From NCBI GenBank assembly GCA_020851635.1, contig JADZCJ010000004.1:1-37530 (forward strand): 37,530 nt of DNA, in the 5' to 3' direction. The notes below the pieces were generated by a model. The model did not search any database and was not told where the DNA came from. It saw nothing but the letters and a program-made list of their open reading frames with translations. Positions 8,009-16,638 of the stretch are shown one piece after another. The position numbers and the translations under genes were made by a program. Position 1 is the first letter of the stretch, and each line of letters begins with the position of its first letter. This DNA is from Anaerolineae bacterium. GTDB taxonomy: Bacteria > Chloroflexota > Anaerolineae > UBA4142 > SHND01.

Positions 8009-9280
8009 TCAATACGCTTGCGCCATCATGTAACCCGCACCCAACTGGTTCGTCGAGCAGTACACCTTGTCCAGCATGATTTCGCGCGCCTGCGTCGCGG
8101 GTTGCGCCGTGTCCAGATACGCCACCCCGCCCAACACTTTGGCGATTTCGGGCAGGAGAATCGTCTTGTCACAGCTCCCCGTGCTCACAATCGTTTCCGC
8201 TTCCGGCACGCTGTCCACCAACGGAAAGTCTTTGCCCTCGGGACCGCCCAACTCGTAGGTAATCACCGTCGTCTTGATGCCGATGCGTTCACATTCCTGG
8301 AGCGTCAGCATCATGTCAATTGCCGAATTGCCCCCGCCTTCGCCCGTCAGCACCACGCCGTCCGCTTTCAAAAATTCGGCGAGCTTGGCTGCGTAATTTG
8401 CCGCGCGCTGTTTTTCCGCCTGCGTGTAATTGTGCCCGCGATAAAAAACAACGCCTGCAAAATCCAACGACTTGCTGTGCTCGGCATACAATTCCTTGAT
8501 CACGGGATTGTTCAAATGCAGATACGTCGGATTTTTGAAACAGGCATAGACAAAATTGGCGCTCACAATCGCCCCGTCCATCGTTTCGTTCGGGTGAATC
8601 AGCGTCGGCACAATATTATTGATTTGAGTTCCGTACAACAACGTGTCGGCGAGCGTCCCCTGCGATTGCGCTTGATAGATATACACGATGCGCGGCAGGT
8701 CTCGCTCGGTGGGCGTCAATTCATAGACCTCACTGCGGTCCGGCTCACGGCCGCCCACCTGTTGTGCAAGGTATTCTGCGAGGCGAAGCGACGCCACACG
8801 CATGGCGGAATCAAAATCGGCATTGTTGGCGCCGGGAGCAGGGACAAAATGCAGCACGAGGTTGGCGGTCGAGGAAAAAATCGAATACGTCGCGGCGGGA
8901 CCACTCATGTCCACCACCGCTTCGCGCGCCTGGAGCAGCCCACCGACCGGGACGGGGAACTCGGCAGTGGTCAGGATCGCCATCCCGTCCAGGCGGCATG
9001 TGCTCCCCGAACCCACCGTTGTGGGGTCGCCGAGCACACCGGGAAAGATTCGCCCGCGTCCCTCGAGCTTGCAGCGCGGCTCGACGGCGTCCAGCAGATG
9101 CACGATCCGCACCTCGTCGCCGGGGTGCGTGATCGCAATCTCGACATCCGCAATGGCCGGATGTTGGGTCAAGAGCGCGGAAATTTCGGCAAGATTCAGA
9201 TAGAGAGTGGCGTCAACGAGGCGCGTCCGGTCGGAAAATTCAAGCCGACGAACGGAAAAGGTGTCTAGTTGTAGGCGCAT
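8009..9280 (-). CDS. grdE: Glycine/sarcosine/betaine reductase component B proprotein (GrdE-like)
   Basis: GrdE is a proprotein that cleaves itself at a conserved cysteine to give two subunits, one carrying an N-terminal pyruvoyl group that forms a Schiff base with the amine substrate. The probable processing site is Cys247 in NFVYACFKNPTYLHLNNP, at nearly the position known for GrdE. Other hallmarks are GRGRIFPGVLGDPTTVGSG (near 74-92), FVPAPGANNADFDSAMR (145-161) and VLTGEGGGNSAIDMM in the C-terminal part. At 423 residues it is full length. It is the first gene of the operon, with a good promoter about 45 bases upstream and no clear Shine-Dalgarno sequence. Betaine- and sarcosine-specific homologues look much the same, so specificity is open. 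Confidence 0.92.
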   Translation of the reverse strand: MRLQLDTFSVRRLEFSDRTRLVDATLYLNLAEISALLTQHPAIADVEIAITHPGDEVRIVHLLDAVEPRCKLEGRGRIFPGVLGDPTTVGSGSTCRLDGMAILTTAEFPVPVGGLLQAREAVVDMSGPAATYSIFSSTANLVLHFVPAPGANNADFDSAMRVASLRLAEYLAQQVGGREPDRSEVYELTPTERDLPRIVYIYQAQSQGTLADTLLYGTQINNIVPTLIHPNETMDGAIVSANFVYACFKNPTYLHLNNPVIKELYAEHSKSLDFAGVVFYRGHNYTQAEKQRAANYAAKLAEFLKADGVVLTGEGGGNSAIDMMLTLQECERIGIKTTVITYELGGPEGKDFPLVDSVPEAETIVSTGSCDKTILLPEIAKVLGGVAYLDTAQPATQAREIMLDKVYCSTNQLGAGYMMAQAY

Positions 9281-9328
9281 TAGATGATTCGGCAGCGAAC
9301 TCTATGCAGTTTGGGGGAGATACCACCG

Positions 9329-9356
9329 ATTCTATCATAATTATCCAATTTGTCAA
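9329..9356 (-). promoter_or_regulatory. Probable sigma-70 promoter of the grdE operon
   Basis: On the minus strand TTGACA (9351-9356) and TAGAAT (9329-9334) are separated by 16 bases. Transcription would begin near 9322 and give a leader of about 40 bases before the grdE ATG at 9280. The region between grdE and the divergent protease gene is AT-rich compared with the surrounding coding DNA. Called from consensus match only. Confidence 0.6.
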
Positions 9357-9393
9357 ACAGATAGGGTATTTTCTTTTTCGCTTCCTTGTCAAG

Positions 9394-9414
9394 CGATACA
9401 AAACAGTTGTATCG
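9394..9414. promoter_or_regulatory. Perfect palindrome in the grdE/protease divergent region (operator candidate)
   Basis: CGATACAA (9394-9401) and TTGTATCG (9407-9414) form an 8-5-8 inverted repeat. It lies about 38 bases upstream of the grdE -35 box and 12 bases upstream of the protease -35 box. Such symmetry fits a dimeric repressor or activator of GntR or LacI type. No regulator gene is found next to it inside the window. Confidence 0.5.
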
Positions 9415-9426
9415 GCGCGATTTTCA

Positions 9427-9455
9427 TTGACATTGATTCCCAATCCCTGTATTCT
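9427..9455 (+). promoter_or_regulatory. Probable sigma-70 promoter of the secreted protease gene
   Basis: TTGACA (9427-9432) and TATTCT (9450-9455) are separated by 17 bases on the plus strand. The start codon at 9553 is about 90 bases downstream and has a strong AAGGAGG six bases before it. The -10 box matches four of six consensus bases. Confidence 0.5.
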
Positions 9456-9552
9456 TGCCGACATGCAAGACGAAACGTCTTGGCTTGGCTCTTGCCGTCG
9501 CCGCGGTTCGATTCAAGTGATATTCATTCGGCGCAGCTCAAGGAGGTTCACC

Positions 9553-10524
9553 ATGTTTCGTCAGGATACTGACCGTAGGCATTTGTTTCTCCTGTTTGCC
9601 TTTGCTTTGTTGATCGCACTGCTCGTTGCAGCAAATCCTTCTGAGGAGGCGCAAGCGAAAGGCAGAAAAAATCACCGGATGGTTGGAAGCTCCGGCACAA
9701 GACTGCTGGCGCCGGATGCGGCGGGCAGCGTGGAAGAATTGTTTGACGGGAGTGGTGACATGGCGGGGATTGTTGCGGCAAATGACGCTGCGGGCGAAAG
9801 CGAATTGCCCGCCATCCCGTCACCGCTTGGCATCGAAAGCGTCATTGGCTCGGACGGACGCGCGCAAGTGACCACCACGACAAACTATCCGTATCGCGCC
9901 AATGCGTTCTTGAAAGTAAAGTATAACGGAGGCAGCGGCACCTGCACCGGCTTTTTTATCGGCCCGCGCACCCTCGCTACGGCAGGCCATTGTGTGTATG
10001 ACCAAACGCTTGGCTGGGCAACATCCATCCAGGTCTTTCCCGGTCGCAATGGCGGCACCTCGCCGTATGGCAGCGCCTATGCATGTTACCTGTGGTCGGT
10101 TGATGGTTGGGTAGATAGCGGCAGTACGAACTATGATTATGGGGCAATCATTTTGCCGTCGAACAAAGCACTGGGCAACACCGTGGGTTGGTACGGATTC
10201 TTTTATACCACGGATGGCTCCTCGTTGGATGAAGACAGGGTGCGCATCTATGGCTACCCCGGCGACAAAACCTATGCCACACAGTGGGGTATGCGGGGCA
10301 GAATCAAAACCGTCAACAGCCGCAAACTGCATCACAATCTGGACACCGCCGGTGGGCAGAGCGGCTCGGCGGTCTACGAGACCCGCACCAACGGTCCATA
10401 CGCCAATTCGATTCACACCAACGGCGTCTATGGCACTTCTCCCTACAATCGTTCCACGCGCATCGTCAAGGGAGTATTTAACAATCTCAAGAGTTGGAAA
10501 GACAATCCTGACTGCACCCCATAG
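9553..10524 (+). CDS. Secreted V8-like (glutamyl endopeptidase family) serine protease
   Basis: Trypsin-fold protease of the S1B/V8 type, probably exported. The ATG at 9553 has AAGGAGG six bases upstream. It opens with a signal peptide: charged MFRQDTDRRH, hydrophobic LFLLFAFALLIALLVAA, then a likely cleavage region. A propeptide of roughly 90 residues precedes the catalytic domain. The triad is visible: His in GPRTLATAGHCVYD, Asp in TNYDYGAIILP, Ser in DTAGGQSGSAVYE. At 323 residues the size is normal for a V8-like zymogen. Earlier in-frame starts are unlikely because they would put the export signal about 80 residues in. It is one of only two plus-strand genes in the window. Substrate preference, including a preference for Glu, is not proven by sequence. 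Confidence 0.92.
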   Translation: MFRQDTDRRHLFLLFAFALLIALLVAANPSEEAQAKGRKNHRMVGSSGTRLLAPDAAGSVEELFDGSGDMAGIVAANDAAGESELPAIPSPLGIESVIGSDGRAQVTTTTNYPYRANAFLKVKYNGGSGTCTGFFIGPRTLATAGHCVYDQTLGWATSIQVFPGRNGGTSPYGSAYACYLWSVDGWVDSGSTNYDYGAIILPSNKALGNTVGWYGFFYTTDGSSLDEDRVRIYGYPGDKTYATQWGMRGRIKTVNSRKLHHNLDTAGGQSGSAVYETRTNGPYANSIHTNGVYGTSPYNRSTRIVKGVFNNLKSWKDNPDCTP

Positions 10525-10552
10525 AGTGCTCCCACAACTTGATTCTTGACAC

Positions 10553-10590
10553 AGCGCGCACAAGAGCATTTTTGTGCGCGCTTTGTTTTG
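10553..10590 (+). terminator. Rho-independent terminator after the protease gene
   Basis: AGCGCGCACAA (10553-10563) pairs perfectly with TTGTGCGCGCT (10572-10582) around a loop of eight bases, followed by TTGTTTTG. It lies 28 bases after the protease stop and before the lipoprotein start, so the lipoprotein gene would need its own promoter or read-through. Confidence 0.85.
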
Positions 10591-10644
10591 AAACCAATTG
10601 CTCTTGCCGGTCATCAGCCCGGTGTGTCTGTGTGGAGGTCCGCG

Positions 10645-11214
10645 ATGAAAATGCAATCAAACGGTCCTATCGGATATTTCAAGCTGCCGATGGTAATTCT
10701 GTGGATGCTCGGGGCAGGGATATTCCTTTGCGGTTGTGCCATGCTGGGGGGCACAAATACGCCGCAGGACCCCTTCACTTCTGACACGAGCGAGCCGCCC
10801 GCCATTGTTGGGAATACAGAAACGCCTATGCCACAAGATGCCACCCTCACCGTGCCCGGCGCAACCCCCTCGGCTGTCGGCGCCGACCAACCTGTCTCGA
10901 ATCCGGCGGCAGTCCCGTCCGGCACATCTCTTGTCACCGCCGAGCCGCCCGACCTCAATCGTCCGCACATTACGGGACACGTCACCGATACTCGAGGTGA
11001 GCCGGTGATAGAAGCCATTCTGATGATCACGCGCGGCACGGCGGAATATCCCGAGCGCACCTTTCTGACGGACGAACATGGAAGCTATATCATCACGGTG
11101 CCGCAGGGAACTTTTACGGTGGTGGCGAACGGGGAGGGATTCCGGACTGCGGAAAAGGAGGTCGTGGTCGGAGCCGGCGCAGCGATTCTCGATTTTGAAT
11201 TAGAGAGCGAATAA
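10645..11214 (+). CDS. Lipoprotein with carboxypeptidase-regulatory-like domain
   Basis: Probable surface lipoprotein of 189 residues with no known enzymatic role. The ATG at 10645 has TGGAGG about seven bases upstream. The N-terminus has a hydrophobic stretch (PMVILWMLGAGIFLCGC) ending in a lipobox-like LCGC. A Pro/Thr/Ser-rich low-complexity linker of about 75 residues follows. The C-terminal 80 residues (HITGHVTDTRGEPVIEAILM ... GSYIITVPQGTFTVVANGEG) form a CarboxypepD_reg-like beta-sandwich, common in cell-surface proteins. It follows the secreted protease on the same strand but is separated by a terminator. A functional link with the protease is plausible only by position. Confidence 0.8.
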   Translation: MKMQSNGPIGYFKLPMVILWMLGAGIFLCGCAMLGGTNTPQDPFTSDTSEPPAIVGNTETPMPQDATLTVPGATPSAVGADQPVSNPAAVPSGTSLVTAEPPDLNRPHITGHVTDTRGEPVIEAILMITRGTAEYPERTFLTDEHGSYIITVPQGTFTVVANGEGFRTAEKEVVVGAGAAILDFELESE

Positions 11215-11289
11215 ACCGGCTGCGGGGATGACCGCGCCTGCGTTGACCAATCCGCTTGTATGATTTTCAGTATCAACAATTCCGCGCCA

Positions 11290-14200
11290 TTAGTCCTCCC
11301 CCAACTCTACTTTTCCCTCATTCCAACGCACCATGCCGCTGATCACCAGATTCTCCATCGCCACCCCAATCCGCCGCTTGACCCTCTCACTCGCGCGCGG
11401 GTATCCCAACAATCGCGCCGTCAGCAGCACCCAGTCCTCTTGCGTCAACGACAACGCGTTTTTCAAATTCAAATACGCCGCACGGGCGATCTCTTCCAGC
11501 GCAATCTCCTGGATCGGACGCGGCTCGTCGCCCGGCGCGGGCTGCCGCACCACCACATCCATCGTCACAGGCGACCACAAGAAATCATCCCGCAGCAGCA
11601 CGCGTCCCTGCGCGATCAGCGCCGCCAGCATCCCATCCAAATGGCTCTCGACCGCAGGCGTCACGCGCGCAATGCCCCAGCAGCCCGCAATTCGCCGCGC
11701 CGCCGCATTCCAATGGATCGGACCCTCCTGGTCTGCCAGTTGCGCAAACAACCCTTGAAACGTTCGCTCGTGCGCGCGATAAAATTGCTCGGGCGTGCCC
11801 TGCCGCGCCAGCGCGACGGGCGCATAGATCGCCATCCCCGTCGGCACAAGCGCGCCGCCGTGCATGCCGTTCCCGTTCGCCGCGGCGTTCGTTCGCTGGG
11901 AATGGAGCGCGTTTTTTGCCCGCCATTCCCAGGCATCGGCGGGTGTGTCCAACACTGTGACCATCTGCTCGATTCGCTCCAGCTCCACATCCCGATTCGC
12001 CAACCAATCGCGCGCTCGCAGGCGATACACCTTCCACCCCAATTGCTCGAGGACCTGCACTCTCAGTCGCTCCCGCTCGCGCGCCGTGTTTGCATTGCGA
12101 TAGCCGTCCCCTTCCAACTCGATTCCCAGTCTATACCGTCCCTCGTCTTTGGCATCCACCAACGCCAGGTCCAGGCGCTCACTCCCCGCCCCCACCCGCG
12201 CGCGGACCTCGAACCCGCGCTCGCGCAGCGCATTCTGCACCAGTTGACGCAGTTCTGCTTCATCCCCGCCCGCGTCCGTTTCCGTCGGCGCAACCGTCCA
12301 TTCTGCCCGCCCTTGCTGCGCCGCATATTCCATGTATGCGCGCAGCAGCTGCGCGCCGCGGCTGTTTGTTCGCGTCAGGTCCAGGTCCACAGGTAAAATT
12401 GAACTCACCAATTTCACCTGGTCGCGCGCCCGCGTCACTGCCACGTTCAACCTTCGCGCTCCATCCTGTCCGTTCAACGGACCAAAATTCATTGTCAGCG
12501 TCCCGTTCAGGTCCCTGCCATAGCCGACGCTAAAGAGCATTACGTCACGTTCATCACCCTGCACATTTTCAAGACTCTTGATAAAAAATCCTTCGCTCCC
12601 TTTGCCGTTCAAATGCGTTTCAAATTCAGGATGCTCGTGGATCAACTTTTGCAATTCCAGATCGATCGCTCCGCGCTGCGCCTGGCTGAACGTCACGACA
12701 CCCAGCGAACGCTCGGGCGATTGCGTAAAATGCTCCAGCACCAGTCCCGCCACGCGCCGCGCTTCAACCACATTGGTCCGCGTGTTGGCGCGGTCATACA
12801 CCCCATCCGGCACATGCACCAACTCGACCCCCAACCGCGCGTCATGCGCCGCCGCATTCGGAAAGGTCACCAACCGGTCCTCGTAAAAATAATGATTCGA
12901 GAAACCCAACAACGCTTCGTGCCGACTGCGATAATGCCATTTCAAGCACACACTCGGCAAGACGATGGACGCTTCCTGCAGCAAACTCTCCAACACCATC
13001 GGCTCACCCACTTCTTGCTCTTCCAACTCGCCCAACGTTTGAAAAAATGGCGTCGGCGGCAGCTGTTGGTGATCGCCCGCCACGATGACTTGTTTTGCCC
13101 GCACAATTGCCGTCACCGCTTCTTCGGGCGGGATCTGTGACGCCTCATCAAAAATAACCAGGTCAAACATTACAGGCGCGGTCGCCAGATACTGGCTCAC
13201 CGACAGCGGGCTCATCATCAAGCACGGCTTGAGCGCCAGCAAAAGATTTGGAATCTCTGCCGCCAACCGTCGAATGGACTTGTGATGTTTCCGCTTTGCC
13301 ATCTCACGCTTGAGCAGCGTCACCTCCGAGCTCGGCGCGTCGCTCCACCCTATCGCGGGCCGCGCCGCCGCCAACTTGGTCACCAATCGTTCGCGCGCGA
13401 TCCTGAGCTGCTCCACATCTGACCGGCAGAATTGCGCCGCCCCCTTGCGATACACCTTTTCACCCTGTTCCAAGATGGGCGTCCGGGCATATACCCCGTC
13501 CAACCACAAGCGATAAAACCGTTTCAAGAACGCGGGTTTCAATTCGTCGCTCGGCAGTTTCGCCGCCCGCGCCGATTCCAAAAACGCGCCCCCGCCCAGT
13601 CTTGTCAGCTCTTTGCACTCGGCTCTCAGCGCCAGCCACATCTCCAGCTCGCCCACTCGCTCCAGCCGCAGCGCGAGCCAGCTCCGCACCACACTCAGAG
13701 TCTCGGCATACAAAACAGAGACCCAATCCGGAAAAAGATGCGCCAGATAATCCCATTCGCGTCGCCATTCCTCACGCACCGCCTCGAACTTTAGTATCAG
13801 AGGACGTTTCGCATTCAATCGCGCAGGACGGTTGCACACCAGGTTTGTCAGCCCCTCCGGCACGCTCTCGGGCGCAAAAAGGGCGGACAGCTCATCCACC
13901 CAGTTCAACTGCGTCAGGACCACGCCCCAGTCCGTCTCGCGTCCTGTAAATGCCCGCTCAAAGCGCGTCCGATACTCTGCCTGTCGTTCCTCGATTCGTC
14001 CGGTTCGTTCCTGCAGCTCCACCGCCTCCCGGACCGCCTCGATTGCGCTTGACGGCTCCACAGCTTCTTGTCCCCGACGCGCGGCGCGCACCAGTGCCAT
14101 GTCTTGCCGGTATTGTCCATCCAGAATGCGCAGGGGCTTGCCTTGTGCCGCCTCCAACCGCGTTTTTATCTCGACAAGGTCACTGCGCTCCAAAAACTCG

Positions 14201-16362
14201 TCTGTGTATCGCTCCGACCACCTTGCATACGCTTCGCCATATTCGCGCGCTTGCTTTTGCGCCTCCCACGCCAGCGCGCGCAGCTCGGACGTCTCACCCG
14301 CGCGAAACCATCCGCTCGGCGGCATCGGTGTTTCCAGCGCATGTTTCGCAATCGCGGCAAGCCGGTCAATACCCTCACAAGTTGCCGGTTTCGGCAGTCC
14401 AAACGACTCGGCAACTTGCTCTGCGGTGGTTTCCAACCCGGTCAACGCGCGCATCAGTTCACCCAGGCGATACTCTATCGCCGTCCGCGTGTGAAACGTA
14501 TATTTGGTCAGCTCCACCCCGCGCCAGGGGTTCGCCTCTTGCTGTTCCCACACCTCGCCGCGCGCCGCGAGATTCTCCAGTGACTCGTCCAACGCCGCAA
14601 ACTGGCTTGCGTCAATCGTCTCAACCGCAGGCAGCTCAAAATAAAGTTCAGGCGCATCGCCCAATCGCGCCAGCGTCACATATACATGAAACGGCGATTT
14701 ATTCAACGGCGCGACCGGCGTGTGCAGCGCGCGCGCATACGCATTCAATTCATCACGTAACTCTGCCAGTTGCGCCAATCGTTCCAGAGCGGGCGCATGT
14801 TCGGGATACGACTCGTACAACGCCTGTCCCAGTTGCGCGACCAGCGCCCCCCGGCTCGAGTTATGGCTGTGTGCCTCCAGATAAAAATTCGCCAGCCCGC
14901 ACTGTCCCAATCGTTTCGCCACCACATCCAACGCCGCCATTTTGGCGCTGACAAACAACACCTTTTTGTTTTGCGCCAATGCCTCGGCAATGATATTGGC
15001 AATGGTCTGGCTCTTGCCCGTTCCCGGCGGACCCTCGATCACAAAATTCGCGCCGCGTTTTGCCCATTCGATCGCCACCTGCTGGCTCGAATCCGCATCC
15101 AGCACTTGAAAATTCTCTGCGGGCCGAGTCCGGTCATCCAGGTCGCGCGCACCGGGCAGGTCGGTCGGGGGCGCGGGCAGCTGTGATGGGTCACCCGCCA
15201 ACGCCCGCAAAACCGGATGCGCCTCGATCTGTTGGGCATGTGCTTCCAAATCTCTGAGCATCACCAATTTTTCAAACGAATACAATTCCAAATAAACGTC
15301 CGGCGTAATCCTCCATGTCGGCAAATCCGGCAGGGCAGCGCGAATCAAGTCAAACACACCGCTCGGCGTCAGCCCTTCGCTCTCTTCCGGCAAGCGCGGC
15401 AGTTGAATTCGAAAATCCATATAGAGTTTGTGCGCCAGCGTCGGGTTCAACAAAATATCTTCATCCCGAATCGTCAGCGTAAACGGCTGTGTCACCGCCT
15501 GACGGTCCAACTGCACCGGCGCCAGCAGCAGCGGCGACTGCGCCGCTTCGCGCGTCGTCGGATCCACCCAGTGCAGCAAGCCAAACGACAAGAACAAAAC
15601 ATTCACCCCCTGCTCTTCCAGCGCCGTGCGTGCGTGCGCGCGCAGGTTATACAAGGTCGTCGCCAACGCCCCCTCATTCAACATCGTCCGCAGCTCATTC
15701 CGCCGACCCCCAATCTTTTCCGGCTCAGCAAGAGACTTGGCATCTCCCTCCGTCGGACCGGTCTCTTGTTCAGCAAGACAGATCACCGCAGAAATCTCGA
15801 CTCGCTCAACGGGAATCTGATTTCGAGCCGCAATGTCCTGCATCGCAGAAATATCCTCGCCGTCGGGACCGTTGTCATTTCGCGTCGCGAGGGGTTCTCT
15901 CGCTGCAATGTCCTCTATCGCAACGATGTCTTCCATCGCAGCGATGTCTTCTACCGCAGCGATGCCCTCCATCGCAAAAATCCCCTCACCGTCAGGACCC
16001 TTGCCATTTCGAGCGGCGCGAGAAACCTCTGCGCCCGCATCAATCGAACTCCCATTTCGCCCCGCGCCGTGCTCGATTGCCGCAATGCTCTCAATTGCCG
16101 CAATGCTCTCAATTGCCGCAATGCTCTCAATTGCCGCAATCTCTTGCCCTTCCTCAGGCAACGCGCCCCCTTCCTCATCCTCCCTCCCCACAAACGTCAG
16201 TTTTTTGCCTTTTTGCGCCAACGCCTCAAAAATCTCATCCGCGCCCGGCGCGACGATTTGCGCATGTCCCCGCCGCGGCGTCAGATACAACAGACGATTA
16301 CGCCTGCTCGTATCAAGCAGGCGTGTTTTCCAAACCGCAAATTTTTCCATCAATTCTGACAT
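11290..16362 (-). CDS. DUF4011 / superfamily 1 helicase / Vsr-like nuclease / DUF3320 protein
   Basis: Large cytoplasmic protein (1690 residues) predicted to unwind and probably cut nucleic acid. The N-terminal DUF4011 part starts MEKFAVWKTRLLDTSRRNRL. The SF1 helicase core has Walker A GPPGTGKS (444-451), Walker B VIFDEAS (Asp1072-Glu1073), motif III AGDHQQLPPT, motif V ENVQGDERD and motif VI VAVTRARDQ (about 1309). A Vsr/MTES_1575-like endonuclease domain follows (about 1370-1460), with LDLALVD and LGIELEGDGY supplying acidic residues. DUF3320 ends the protein (about 1500-1690). Related DUF4011-helicase-nuclease proteins occur in anti-phage systems such as Mokosh relatives. The N-terminal part is interrupted by a repeat-rich insertion (about residues 75-190). 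It is the last gene of a tight S41-HTH-helicase run. Exact function is unknown. Confidence 0.9.
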   Translation of the reverse strand: MSELMEKFAVWKTRLLDTSRRNRLLYLTPRRGHAQIVAPGADEIFEALAQKGKKLTFVGREDEEGGALPEEGQEIAAIESIAAIESIAAIESIAAIEHGAGRNGSSIDAGAEVSRAARNGKGPDGEGIFAMEGIAAVEDIAAMEDIVAIEDIAAREPLATRNDNGPDGEDISAMQDIAARNQIPVERVEISAVICLAEQETGPTEGDAKSLAEPEKIGGRRNELRTMLNEGALATTLYNLRAHARTALEEQGVNVLFLSFGLLHWVDPTTREAAQSPLLLAPVQLDRQAVTQPFTLTIRDEDILLNPTLAHKLYMDFRIQLPRLPEESEGLTPSGVFDLIRAALPDLPTWRITPDVYLELYSFEKLVMLRDLEAHAQQIEAHPVLRALAGDPSQLPAPPTDLPGARDLDDRTRPAENFQVLDADSSQQVAIEWAKRGANFVIEGPPGTGKSQTIANIIAEALAQNKKVLFVSAKMAALDVVAKRLGQCGLANFYLEAHSHNSSRGALVAQLGQALYESYPEHAPALERLAQLAELRDELNAYARALHTPVAPLNKSPFHVYVTLARLGDAPELYFELPAVETIDASQFAALDESLENLAARGEVWEQQEANPWRGVELTKYTFHTRTAIEYRLGELMRALTGLETTAEQVAESFGLPKPATCEGIDRLAAIAKHALETPMPPSGWFRAGETSELRALAWEAQKQAREYGEAYARWSERYTDEFLERSDLVEIKTRLEAAQGKPLRILDGQYRQDMALVRAARRGQEAVEPSSAIEAVREAVELQERTGRIEERQAEYRTRFERAFTGRETDWGVVLTQLNWVDELSALFAPESVPEGLTNLVCNRPARLNAKRPLILKFEAVREEWRREWDYLAHLFPDWVSVLYAETLSVVRSWLALRLERVGELEMWLALRAECKELTRLGGGAFLESARAAKLPSDELKPAFLKRFYRLWLDGVYARTPILEQGEKVYRKGAAQFCRSDVEQLRIARERLVTKLAAARPAIGWSDAPSSEVTLLKREMAKRKHHKSIRRLAAEIPNLLLALKPCLMMSPLSVSQYLATAPVMFDLVIFDEASQIPPEEAVTAIVRAKQVIVAGDHQQLPPTPFFQTLGELEEQEVGEPMVLESLLQEASIVLPSVCLKWHYRSRHEALLGFSNHYFYEDRLVTFPNAAAHDARLGVELVHVPDGVYDRANTRTNVVEARRVAGLVLEHFTQSPERSLGVVTFSQAQRGAIDLELQKLIHEHPEFETHLNGKGSEGFFIKSLENVQGDERDVMLFSVGYGRDLNGTLTMNFGPLNGQDGARRLNVAVTRARDQVKLVSSILPVDLDLTRTNSRGAQLLRAYMEYAAQQGRAEWTVAPTETDAGGDEAELRQLVQNALRERGFEVRARVGAGSERLDLALVDAKDEGRYRLGIELEGDGYRNANTARERERLRVQVLEQLGWKVYRLRARDWLANRDVELERIEQMVTVLDTPADAWEWRAKNALHSQRTNAAANGNGMHGGALVPTGMAIYAPVALARQGTPEQFYRAHERTFQGLFAQLADQEGPIHWNAAARRIAGCWGIARVTPAVESHLDGMLAALIAQGRVLLRDDFLWSPVTMDVVVRQPAPGDEPRPIQEIALEEIARAAYLNLKNALSLTQEDWVLLTARLLGYPRASERVKRRIGVAMENLVISGMVRWNEGKVELGED
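15897..16142 (-). repeat. 18-bp tandem repeats inside the helicase gene
   Basis: Four near-perfect copies of an 18-bp unit (plus strand CTCAATTGCCGCAATGCT) run from 16072 to about 16142. Diverged copies (15911-15928, 15929-15946, 15947-15964, 15965-15982) form a second block. Each unit adds six residues (ESIAAI, EDIAAM and similar) in frame, between conserved DUF4011 segments. Sequences around the blocks (CATTTCGAGCGGCGCGAGAA and a diverged copy near 15877) resemble an intergenic repeat. The array probably varies in copy number between strains. Confidence 0.9.
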
Positions 16363-16377
16363 CTGCCCACCCCCCGC

Positions 16378-16638
16378 CTACTGGTCCGGCGCACTTGTGC
16401 CCTTGCGCGATCGTCCCTTTCGTTTCCGCTTGGGCTTGTACACCGTCAACTTTTTCACCTCCGCCGCGCTGTAAAACACCCTCTGCCCGCCGCGTCCCAG
16501 CCCCGGCGTCCGCACACCCGTAATGCGTCCCGTCGCAATCCACTGGTTCACGATCCGCTGCGGGATCTGAAACAGCGCCGAAATCTGTCGCCGCGTCACA
16601 AATCCCAACTCGCCCTCTTCCGCGGGACTTGAAGCCAT
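16378..16638 (-). CDS. Small MerR/excisionase-like helix-turn-helix protein
   Basis: DNA-binding protein of 86 residues. The segment GFVTRRQISALFQIPQRIVNQWIATGRITG fits a winged helix-turn-helix of the MerR/Xis type. The wing RTPGLGRGGQRVFYSAAEVKKL follows, and the C-terminus is a basic tail (YKPKRKRKGRSRKG). There is no effector domain. Its ATG shares one base with the TGA of the S41 gene (TGATG), and the helicase starts 15 bases after its stop, so all three are probably co-translated. A role as local transcription regulator or DNA-targeting partner of the helicase is inferred. Confidence 0.85.
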   Translation of the reverse strand: MASSPAEEGELGFVTRRQISALFQIPQRIVNQWIATGRITGVRTPGLGRGGQRVFYSAAEVKKLTVYKPKRKRKGRSRKGTSAPDQ

